Below are positions 1 to 5,743 of a stretch of 6,015 nt of DNA, one piece after another. The stretch lies in assembly GCA_025455505.1 (NCBI GenBank), contig JALOMK010000157.1:1-6015 (forward strand), in the 5' to 3' direction. The notes beneath the pieces are model-generated. The model was not told where the DNA came from. It was given only the letters and a program-made list of their open reading frames with translations, and ran no database searches. Numbering within the stretch: position 1 is the stretch's first letter; every line of letters begins with the position of its first letter. Origin of the DNA: Bacteroidales bacterium. GTDB lineage: Bacteria; Bacteroidota; Bacteroidia; Bacteroidales; VadinHA17. Position numbers and translations under genes: made by a program.

Positions 1-135
1 TATAATTCTTATCGGGTACAGGCCCCTGATGGAACTGCAAAGAAAAAGAGAGGTAAGATGAGTTGTCAATACCTTCAGGTTACCGGATGCAAACTGGAAT
101 TCGACGGAATTAACCTGCAGTCAAGGCCAGGATAA
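1..135 (+). CDS. 3' end of an unidentified plus-strand gene (partial, frame uncertain)
   Basis: Frame 1 is open from the window edge to a TAA at 133-135, giving 44 residues that end ...LEFDGINLQSRPG. No family is recognised. A second reading is possible: frame 2 is open from position 2 to a TGA at 59-61, ending ...LMELQRKREVR. That TGA overlaps an ATG at 58-60 (ATGA) which has GAGAGG four bases upstream and opens the last 25 codons of frame 1. So this could be one gene ending at 135, or a gene ending at 61 with a small coupled ORF after it. No ATG exists on the minus strand here, so a minus-strand gene start is unlikely. If frame 1 is right, its end overlaps the convergent esterase gene by 15 bp. 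The stretch is too short for codon statistics to decide. Confidence 0.35.
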   Translation, partial: YNSYRVQAPDGTAKKKRGKMSCQYLQVTGCKLEFDGINLQSRPG

Positions 136-1104
136 GTGTTTTTCAAAGAAAGCTGTCATGGCCTGCTGTGAAAATTCATTTACCCTTAAGATAATATCCA
201 TTGTGTGAGGCCAGAGGGGCAGGTTATAGTATTCGTGCTCAATTCCCAGCTCCCTGCACTTATCCCTGAGAATTCTTGCCTGGCTGGCGGGGACAAGGTT
301 ATCCGAGATCATGGTGGGGGGATCGGCTGCATCGAGCCAGGTAAGGGGTGAAGCCTCCCTGTAAAGATCAGGAGCCTCGTCCCAGCTGCGGCCGATGAAC
401 GATGTTGCAGTTTCGTGATTCCGCGCATATTCGGTAGTCAGGTCCACCGGCCCGTAAATCTCGACAACAGCCTTAACCCGAAGACGTTCCGGCCTGAATT
501 CGATACTGTCGGCTACTCCCGGATTGTTCCATTCATACCCGGCCATCATTGCAAGATGCGATCCGGCTGATCCTCCAACCAGGGCTATCCTGCCGGGATC
601 GTACCCGTACTTGTCGCCGTTATTGAAAAACCACTGAAGGGCATCGGTAATATCTTCGACGCACTGAGGGTAGTTTCCCTTGTCTTTCAGGGTATAGGAA
701 ACGGTGGCTGTCATATAGCCTTTCTGCGCAAAAGGAATAAGATATACAAGATAATCCGATCTTCTGCCGCCGCTCCATCCTCCGCCATGTATGAAGACAA
801 GCAGGGGCAGTTTACCCTCTTTATTCCGGGGCCTGTAAAAGTCGATCTGCAGCGATTTGCCGTCAACAACCTTATACTCAACGTCCGGTATCACTTCAAT
901 GTCGGCCGGAACAATTGGCTTCTTTGTTATCGTGTCCTCAAGACCCGCCTTTATTGCGAGGTAATCAAGCAGATAAAAATGATACCCGACCGGCGGTGAT
1001 CCCGGCAGCACTAATGATATTATCCTTGGGATAAGCATTAGAAAGCAGAATACCGCCAGCACTGCAAGAAACCATTTCAGGATTTTTTTAACAATTATCG
1101 ACAT
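121..1104 (-). CDS. membrane-anchored alpha/beta hydrolase (BD-FAE / HSL-like esterase)
   Basis: A 327-residue serine hydrolase that probably cleaves carboxyl esters outside the cytoplasm; the substrate is unknown. Residues about 8-33 form one hydrophobic helix after a Lys-rich start (VKKILK). There is no lipobox, so it is probably an uncleaved anchor with the enzyme in the periplasm. The fold motifs are in order: oxyanion HGGGW at 106-110, nucleophile elbow GGSAG at 177-181 (Ser179), an acid candidate Asp268 in SDNLVP, and His300 in WPHTMD. The HG that normally precedes the acid by a few residues is absent, so the acid loop looks about four residues short. Length fits a BD-FAE-like esterase with an added anchor. 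The ATG at 1102-1104 follows AGAGGCAAC, a reasonable ribosome site. It lies 34 bp after the lipoprotein stop on the same strand with no promoter seen between, so co-transcription is likely. Family is confident; specificity is not. Confidence 0.9.
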   Translation of the reverse strand: MSIIVKKILKWFLAVLAVFCFLMLIPRIISLVLPGSPPVGYHFYLLDYLAIKAGLEDTITKKPIVPADIEVIPDVEYKVVDGKSLQIDFYRPRNKEGKLPLLVFIHGGGWSGGRRSDYLVYLIPFAQKGYMTATVSYTLKDKGNYPQCVEDITDALQWFFNNGDKYGYDPGRIALVGGSAGSHLAMMAGYEWNNPGVADSIEFRPERLRVKAVVEIYGPVDLTTEYARNHETATSFIGRSWDEAPDLYREASPLTWLDAADPPTMISDNLVPASQARILRDKCRELGIEHEYYNLPLWPHTMDIILRVNEFSQQAMTAFFEKHLSWP

Positions 1105-1138
1105 GTTGCCTCTATATTTAAATTATTACTATCAATCT

Positions 1139-3385
1139 TCATTCCCCCGAAGGAGCCATGGGAGCGCGTATAACTTTGTAATACCTGCCCATCCAGTACG
1201 GAAGAAGCCAGATATCGCCGGCACTCATTTCCGAAGCTCCCCCGCCTCCTCCGTCCGGCACAAACCTGTTTGCATTGTGACGGGCTATCCGGAGCTCATC
1301 CGGGGGAAGAACTTCAACAGTAAACTGCTCCCTGAAACCGGGGTCCCTTGTTACTATATCTTTCCTGTGGCTGTTACTTACATCCCATTCAACAAGGTCG
1401 AGCGGATATTCCTGAAGATACCAGACCGCCTCATCAAGGTCAAAGTCGCTGATCCCGGTCAATGAAGTCATAATATTCCAGAGTCCTTCCCTTTCGGGAC
1501 GTTCCGCTTCCCAGTGGTCGATAATTGCCTCCCTGAATATGCTTTTTAAGGTGTCGTTAAAGGCATAGTTGTACAAGCCCCAATAGCCGCAATAATACAT
1601 TTCGTCATCTGAATGGTTCCAGGTCTCCGAGAGAAGCCTGCTAAGTTCTCCGGAGCTGTCGGGAGCCATTCCGATCACGTTCATTGGTCTCGCAAGGTTT
1701 TCGAGGTATCCGTGTTCCCTCATCAGGGCGAATGCCGCATCCCTGTATTTTTCCTTTCCTGTAAAGTGATATGCGGTCTGAAGCATCCCGATAATATTGG
1801 ATGAATTAAGCTTCCTGTCGCCCACCGATACCGGGAATGAGTTAACGTATTCCGGGTTCCATCGGCCCCAGCGGGTTGGCTTGCCGTCCCAGTCAACAAG
1901 GTAGAGGTCATTTTTAAGTATGTGCGACATGAGAGTATCTATCAGCAGCACTGCCCGGTCCCTTATTGATTGCTCTTCAATAAGGTCAGCCACCACTCCA
2001 TAGGCAAAAATATGTCCGATCGCCTCATCGCTGCTCGTTGTTGACTTCCAGTCCCAGCCGGGGTCGGATGCCCTGCGCCATGGAGCATCACCGTACTTGT
2101 ATCCTCTCCGCTCAAAGGATCGCGACGGAAAGCCGGGAATCCCGTTTACAGAGAACAGCCGTTCCATCGCATCGAGTGATTCCCTGACGTTCTCAAGCGC
2201 CTCATCCTCACGCGTAACGGAATACCTGAAAGCCTGCGATGCGAGGTACATCGATGTCCATAAGCCGTCATTGTCGGAGTCTTCGAGGCTGCCTGTTGTA
2301 ACATCACCATTCCTCATCGACGACAGTGTTGCATTGAAACCGTGGCGCATATGCCTTTCCCTCACCTGCTTTTCAAAGAACATGGCCTTGTCGTGAAGCG
2401 TCATCTCCTTAAAGCAGATCTGCCCCAGGCCTTTGTCTGTGAGTACCAGCACGGAGTTCCCGGGACCTTCCGATATGTGAATCACCGAATCTGATGGCAG
2501 CCAGCGCTCTGAGGCGTAGTAGTTGAACCTGCCGTCGGGACGAAGCATCATTGCTCCCTTTCCGGAGCCGAACCACAGGTTACCGTCAATTTCATTTATA
2601 ACGGTCATGGAGGGTACCGGCATTGCTGAAATAAGTCCTGACGCTTCCTTTCCTGTATTTGAAATCAGCCTGATATATCCGCCGTCTGTGCCGGCGATTA
2701 ACTCTTTTTCCAGGATGGCGATACATGTAATAATTTGCCCTGTGCTTACATTCTCCAATGACCTGTCTTCGGGATCGAACCTCATAAGCTTACCTTCGGC
2801 GAGAACCCAGAACTTGTTATTGCCACTGTCGAAAACAATGTCAGTTACGCTGCGCAGATCTCTCTCCCATGCCACGGTACTGTCGCGGATGAATACAACT
2901 CTTCTTCCGTCGGAGACCATGAAGCTGAAATTGTTTCCGCCTTCTATTATCCTGCACTCATTGATTCCGTGATTAATCCACAGCCTGCCGGCCCAGGCAT
3001 TTGACAACAGAGCTCCGGGACTTCCATAAACAAATTGATTTTCATGAAGTTCAAGTCCTGTGATCATCATGTCGGCAACAGGCCTGTACTGCCTGTCGGG
3101 AACGAGGGTTCCCGGAAAGAGGAATTCCCCGCCACGGGGTCTCAACAGTCCCTTGTCGCCAAGAACCTGGACATAGCCGTTCCTGTCGCAAAATGCCTTA
3201 AGCAGGCGGGCAGATGTATCGGCGGTGAAGAATTTGATGCTGTAGTCCTGCATGAACGGCTTGTCGAGATGGACTGTCTGTCCCGCCTTGTTCCTGTCAA
3301 TGGCATCGTCTGAACAGGATGCAAAGACAAGCACTGCCGAAACAAGTATTGATAATTTCACTTCAAACATACCGGTCTTCCTCAT
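1139..3385 (-). CDS. surface lipoprotein: beta-propeller-like N half, alpha/alpha-barrel-like C half
   Basis: A 748-residue lipoprotein of no recognised named family. The signal runs from MRKTGMFEVK through a hydrophobic stretch to FAS-C, so Cys24 is the likely lipidated residue. It is followed by S-D-D, like the Bacteroidota signal that sends lipoproteins to the cell surface. Residues about 45-325 are beta-rich, with short repeats such as ELIAGTDGG and NLWFGSGKG that resemble two-component-regulator propeller blades. From about 340 the sequence is helical with conserved-looking aromatic/acidic motifs: EDSDNDGLW (368-376), RWGRWNPEYVN (505-515), SSNIIGML (528-535), HSDDEMYYCGYW (591-602), and a glycine run (712-716) leading to GDIWLLPYWMGRYY (723-736). 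This recalls six-hairpin (alpha/alpha)6 glycosidases and lyases, but catalysis is unproven. Start: an ATG at 3409 lies inside an upstream ORF with GAGG touching it. The ATG at 3385 follows that ORF's stop by four bases and gives a basic n-region. The ATG at 3370, with AGGAAG six bases upstream, is the alternative. Confidence 0.85.
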   Translation of the reverse strand: MRKTGMFEVKLSILVSAVLVFASCSDDAIDRNKAGQTVHLDKPFMQDYSIKFFTADTSARLLKAFCDRNGYVQVLGDKGLLRPRGGEFLFPGTLVPDRQYRPVADMMITGLELHENQFVYGSPGALLSNAWAGRLWINHGINECRIIEGGNNFSFMVSDGRRVVFIRDSTVAWERDLRSVTDIVFDSGNNKFWVLAEGKLMRFDPEDRSLENVSTGQIITCIAILEKELIAGTDGGYIRLISNTGKEASGLISAMPVPSMTVINEIDGNLWFGSGKGAMMLRPDGRFNYYASERWLPSDSVIHISEGPGNSVLVLTDKGLGQICFKEMTLHDKAMFFEKQVRERHMRHGFNATLSSMRNGDVTTGSLEDSDNDGLWTSMYLASQAFRYSVTREDEALENVRESLDAMERLFSVNGIPGFPSRSFERRGYKYGDAPWRRASDPGWDWKSTTSSDEAIGHIFAYGVVADLIEEQSIRDRAVLLIDTLMSHILKNDLYLVDWDGKPTRWGRWNPEYVNSFPVSVGDRKLNSSNIIGMLQTAYHFTGKEKYRDAAFALMREHGYLENLARPMNVIGMAPDSSGELSRLLSETWNHSDDEMYYCGYWGLYNYAFNDTLKSIFREAIIDHWEAERPEREGLWNIMTSLTGISDFDLDEAVWYLQEYPLDLVEWDVSNSHRKDIVTRDPGFREQFTVEVLPPDELRIARHNANRFVPDGGGGGASEMSAGDIWLLPYWMGRYYKVIRAPMAPSGE

Positions 3386-3389
3386 AGGT

Positions 3390-3446
3390 TCATGTGTTTT
3401 TGTTAGCATCCTCTTTTACTGCTTTTGCAGTGTTGTTATTTTTCAT
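3390..3446 (-). CDS. 18-codon leader ORF upstream of the lipoprotein
   Basis: The minus strand reads ATG to TGA as MKNNNTAKAVKEDANKNT. AGGGGAG lies five bases before the ATG, the strongest Shine-Dalgarno match in the window. The TGA ends four bases before the lipoprotein start chosen here (ATG at 3385), an arrangement suited to translational coupling or leader-controlled expression. The peptide is hydrophilic, rich in Lys, Asn and Ala, with no membrane segment and no run of one amino acid typical of an attenuator. It has no recognised homologue. It could instead be a chance ORF, and the AGGGGAG could be coincidental. Confidence 0.35.
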   Translation of the reverse strand: MKNNNTAKAVKEDANKNT

Positions 3447-3451
3447 GACTA

Positions 3452-3458
3452 CTCCCCT
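3452..3458 (-). promoter_or_regulatory. strong Shine-Dalgarno AGGGGAG for the leader ORF
   Basis: The minus strand reads AGGGGAG, then TAGTC, then ATG at 3446-3444. The spacing of five bases is suitable for ribosome binding. It stands out because the other starts in this window have weak or A-rich leaders, as is common in Bacteroidota. It favours translation beginning at 3446 over the ATG at 3409. Confidence 0.45.
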
Positions 3459-3476
3459 GCTGTTGGTTTTGCCAAA

Positions 3477-3519
3477 TCAGATAAAGGTGCCGCATCCGAA
3501 GATCCCTTTTTAAATCTGA
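3477..3519 (-). promoter_or_regulatory. hairpin with cUUCGg tetraloop in the lipoprotein leader
   Basis: On the minus strand TCAGAT pairs with ATCTGA and, after a TTAA bulge on the 5' side, AAAGG pairs with CCTTT. Inside the loop ATC-TTCG-GAT forms a short stem capped by the extra-stable UUCG tetraloop with its C-G closing pair. The hairpin lies 19 bases upstream of the AGGGGAG ribosome site of the leader ORF. It may be a structured 5' UTR element. Read on the plus strand, the same repeat ends in CCTTTTT, so a weak terminator is possible, but no plus-strand gene ends nearby. No known riboswitch class was recognised. Confidence 0.4.
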
Positions 3520-3548
3520 ATTAAGAGACACAATTTAATTCATTTCCG

Positions 3549-3582
3549 CGAAACGAGGTTATAACGAATTCGACTGGTTTCG
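3549..3582. repeat. imperfect inverted repeat in the divergent intergenic region
   Basis: CGAAACGAG (3549-3557) and CTGGTTTCG (3574-3582) are inverted repeats matching at eight of nine positions around a 16-bp centre. The centre contains GTTATAAC and CGAATTCG, each a perfect eight-base palindrome and sharing one base. The repeat ends 27 bp before the -33 element of the nuclease promoter and lies upstream of the lipoprotein leader, so it could be an operator for either side. No regulator is encoded in the window to pair it with. Chance AT-rich symmetry is possible. Confidence 0.3.
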
Positions 3583-3609
3583 TATTGAATAAACTGTAAT
3601 AGGCCGGCA

Positions 3610-3638
3610 TTGATTTTAACATTAACTTCATATGTTTG
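3610..3638 (+). promoter_or_regulatory. Bacteroidota-type promoter of the exonuclease III gene
   Basis: TTG at 3610-3612, an 18-base spacer, then TATGTTTG at 3631-3638. The second box is a perfect match to the Bacteroidota -7 consensus TAnnTTTG, and the first matches the -33 TTTG box except for its first base (ATTG). Transcription would start near 3645 and leave about 36 bases before the ATG at 3681. This also rules against a start codon at 3636, which lies inside the -7 box. Confidence 0.6.
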
Positions 3639-3680
3639 TTCTATAAGGCAGAAGGGCAAGTAACAAATTACGACATTAAC

Positions 3681-4442
3681 ATGAAAATAGTATCCTGGAA
3701 TGTAAATGGCATCCGTGCAATAGCAAAAAAATCATTCTTTGCCGATGTTGAGGAACTCGGCGCAGACGTCCTGTGTCTCCAGGAGATAAAGGCAAATAAG
3801 GAACAGGCTGCCGAGGCTCTGAAACCTCTGGAAGGCTACCATATCTACTCATACCCGGCTGAGAGACCAGGTTATTCAGGAACTGCAATACTCACGAGGA
3901 TAGCACCCCTGGGCATCTCCACGGGTATCGGAAATGCAGTTCATGATACGGAGGGACGGGTGCTTTGCGCCGATTTTGACAAATTCTTTCTTGTTAATGT
4001 CTATGTCCCGAATTCAGGAGCCGAGCTGCTGAGGCTTGGCTACAGGCAGGAATGGGACAATGCATTCTTTTCGTATCTGAAAGAACTTGAAAAGACAAAA
4101 CCAGTGGTCGTGTGCGGCGATCTGAACGTTGCACACAAGAGTGTAGACCTGGCGCGGCCGAAGGAGAATTACAACAAGGCTGCGGGCTACATGCAGGAGG
4201 AGATCGACGGCATGGATAAGCTCACTTCCGGGGGATTTGCCGATACATTCCGCCGTCTGTATCCCGATGCAAGGGACAGGTACTCCTGGTGGAGCTACAG
4301 GGCCGGTGCCCGTACGAAGAACATAGGCTGGAGAATCGATTATTTCCTTGTAAGCGAATCATTCCTCCCGGCCATAAAAGACGCATTCATCAGGGAAGAC
4401 ATAACGGGATCGGATCACTGCCCCGTCGGCATTGTTATCTGA
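3681..4442 (+). CDS. xth: exodeoxyribonuclease III / class II AP endonuclease (ExoA type)
   Basis: A 253-residue cytosolic, Mg-dependent enzyme of base excision repair that incises DNA at abasic sites and removes 3' blocks and nucleotides. The family signatures are all present and in order: SWNVNGIRA with Asn7, LQEIK with metal ligand Glu35, VYVPNSG with Tyr108, GDLNVAH with Asp147 and Asn149, NIGWRIDYFLVS with Asp220, and GSDHCPV with Asp245 and His246. Length matches the ExoA branch. The start is the ATG at 3681, giving MKIVSWN as in relatives; the frame stays open upstream to a TTG at 3636, but that lies within the promoter. No strong Shine-Dalgarno is seen, only an A-rich leader. The gene stands alone and converges on the aminotransferase, with 31 bp between stops and no clear terminator hairpin in the gap. 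Confidence 0.97.
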   Translation: MKIVSWNVNGIRAIAKKSFFADVEELGADVLCLQEIKANKEQAAEALKPLEGYHIYSYPAERPGYSGTAILTRIAPLGISTGIGNAVHDTEGRVLCADFDKFFLVNVYVPNSGAELLRLGYRQEWDNAFFSYLKELEKTKPVVVCGDLNVAHKSVDLARPKENYNKAAGYMQEEIDGMDKLTSGGFADTFRRLYPDARDRYSWWSYRAGARTKNIGWRIDYFLVSESFLPAIKDAFIREDITGSDHCPVGIVI

Positions 4443-4473
4443 GAACTGCTGTATTGTTATATTGTACCCGGCG

Positions 4474-5730
4474 TCAAAGCGATTTAAGGGCATTCACGAG
4501 AACATCGAGCTCTGCAGTGCTTGTATAAACATTCGGAGTTATGCGGCAGCCGTGTACGCCCGCCCCGTCGATCGGGGCCGAATAAATCTTATATTTCTTA
4601 AATAGGATATCGCCTAGTTCAGAAGGTTTCATTTCTTTTATCCCGACATTGGCAATACCGCACGAACGGGCAGGATCCGCAGGTGTATTGATTATCACCC
4701 CGGGAAGATCCCTCACCCGCGATGTCCAGTAATTCTGAAGATACCTCAGTCTCTCCTCCTTCCTTTCTGCGCCTAATGTATTATAGAAATCGATCGAGTC
4801 GGATATTGTGAGGTCAGTATGTACGGGATGGGTTCCTATGTGGTTCAGCCTTGAGATGTCATCTGCAGCCCTTTCTCCTTCTGCAATCAGGGGCCATATT
4901 CCTGCAATCCTGTCTTTGCGTACATACAACAGCCCGGCGCCGAGAGGAACGCTCAGCCATTTGTGCAGGCTGCTTCCATAATAATCACAGTTGAGGTCTC
5001 TTATCGCGAACCTGAAATGAGCAAGGGCATGGGCCCCGTCAACCATAACATGAACTCCTTTTTCATGCGCCATGTCGCAGATTTTCCTTACAGGCAGTAT
5101 CTGTCCGGTAATATTTATCATGTGACATACCATCAGAAGCTTTGTTCTTGCAGTTATTGCTGAAGCATACATATCAACTATCTCTTCATCGGAGCGGGGA
5201 TGGTTGGGCACTGAAACAACTTTGTTAATTACTCCGTGCCGTTTCGAGACCTGCCTGAACATGTCGAGCATTGCTGGGTAATCCTGTTCAGCCATTACTG
5301 CCTCATCGCCAGCCTTCCAGTCGAGCCCGGCGATGATCATGTCGAGCGATTCGGTTGTGTTCCTTGTAATTATAAGCTCATCCGTATTGCAGCCGGCAAG
5401 TTCTGCCAGTTTCGCAGCCATTGCTTTTTTATTTTCAAACTGCACTGTCCGCATATAATATGAGCCCTGCAGGTTGACATCCCTCACATGCTGAATGAAT
5501 TTTTCGAGCACCGGCTCAGGCAGGAAATTGTAATAACCGTTTTCAAGGTTTATATAATCGGGATTTATTCTGTACCCCTTCCTGACAGTAAGCCAGAAAT
5601 CCTCATCTATTGCCAGTTCTGATGGTGAGAGAGATGAAACTGACTGTATCATCTCTTCAAGATTATCGAGGCTTATCATTGATCCTAAACCCATAATTCC
5701 CGTATTTTTAATAAATGTTCTCTTATCCAT
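4474..5730 (-). CDS. class V PLP-dependent aminotransferase (CefD / isopenicillin N epimerase-like) with Tat-like leader
   Basis: A 418-residue fold-type I PLP enzyme; reaction and substrate are unknown. Markers in order: INLENGYYNF at 60-69 (the N-terminal strand and loop of CefD-like proteins), TRNTTESL at 122-129 (cofactor phosphate loop), DGAHA at 230-234 region with Asp231 and His234, SSLHKWL with Schiff-base Lys257, and RITPNVYTS with Arg396, the usual substrate-carboxylate arginine. The first residues, MDKRTFIKNTG, followed by a short apolar stretch, resemble a twin-arginine signal with Lys-Arg in place of Arg-Arg, so export of the folded holoenzyme is possible but unproven. The ATG at 5730 is chosen; the frame runs up to a TTG at 5763 that overlaps the preceding gene and would bury the signal. 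It follows the oxidoreductase stop by 13 bp, implying one operon. The isopenicillin epimerase label is only a family nickname, as no beta-lactam genes are present. Confidence 0.9.
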   Translation of the reverse strand: MDKRTFIKNTGIMGLGSMISLDNLEEMIQSVSSLSPSELAIDEDFWLTVRKGYRINPDYINLENGYYNFLPEPVLEKFIQHVRDVNLQGSYYMRTVQFENKKAMAAKLAELAGCNTDELIITRNTTESLDMIIAGLDWKAGDEAVMAEQDYPAMLDMFRQVSKRHGVINKVVSVPNHPRSDEEIVDMYASAITARTKLLMVCHMINITGQILPVRKICDMAHEKGVHVMVDGAHALAHFRFAIRDLNCDYYGSSLHKWLSVPLGAGLLYVRKDRIAGIWPLIAEGERAADDISRLNHIGTHPVHTDLTISDSIDFYNTLGAERKEERLRYLQNYWTSRVRDLPGVIINTPADPARSCGIANVGIKEMKPSELGDILFKKYKIYSAPIDGAGVHGCRITPNVYTSTAELDVLVNALKSL

Positions 5731-5743
5731 TCCCGCATAACGT

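Noticed and set aside
2523..2972. Plus-strand open frame of 149 codons opposite the lipoprotein gene
   Set aside because: It lies wholly antisense to a well-supported coding region, has no family-like motifs, and is explained by that gene's codon use.
3449..3520. Open minus-strand stretch of 23 codons ending ...SDLAKPTAGE before a TAG, looking like a gene's C terminus
   Set aside because: It has no ATG, is closed upstream by a TAA, and overlaps the hairpin; it is short enough to be open by chance.
3421..3560. Search for a Bacteroidota -7/-33 promoter for the minus-strand lipoprotein unit
   Set aside because: No TAnnTTTG match with a suitably spaced upstream box was found on the minus strand; the nearest candidates have wrong internal spacing.
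3636..3680. Sixteen-codon N-terminal extension of the exonuclease from a TTG at 3636
   Set aside because: The TTG lies inside the TATGTTTG promoter box, and family members start at MKIVSWN, matching the ATG at 3681.
4431..4460. Direct repeat ATTGTTAT (4431-4438 and 4453-4460) at the end of the exonuclease gene
   Set aside because: Eight AT-rich bases repeated once at 22-bp spacing is expected by chance, and the first copy is coding sequence.
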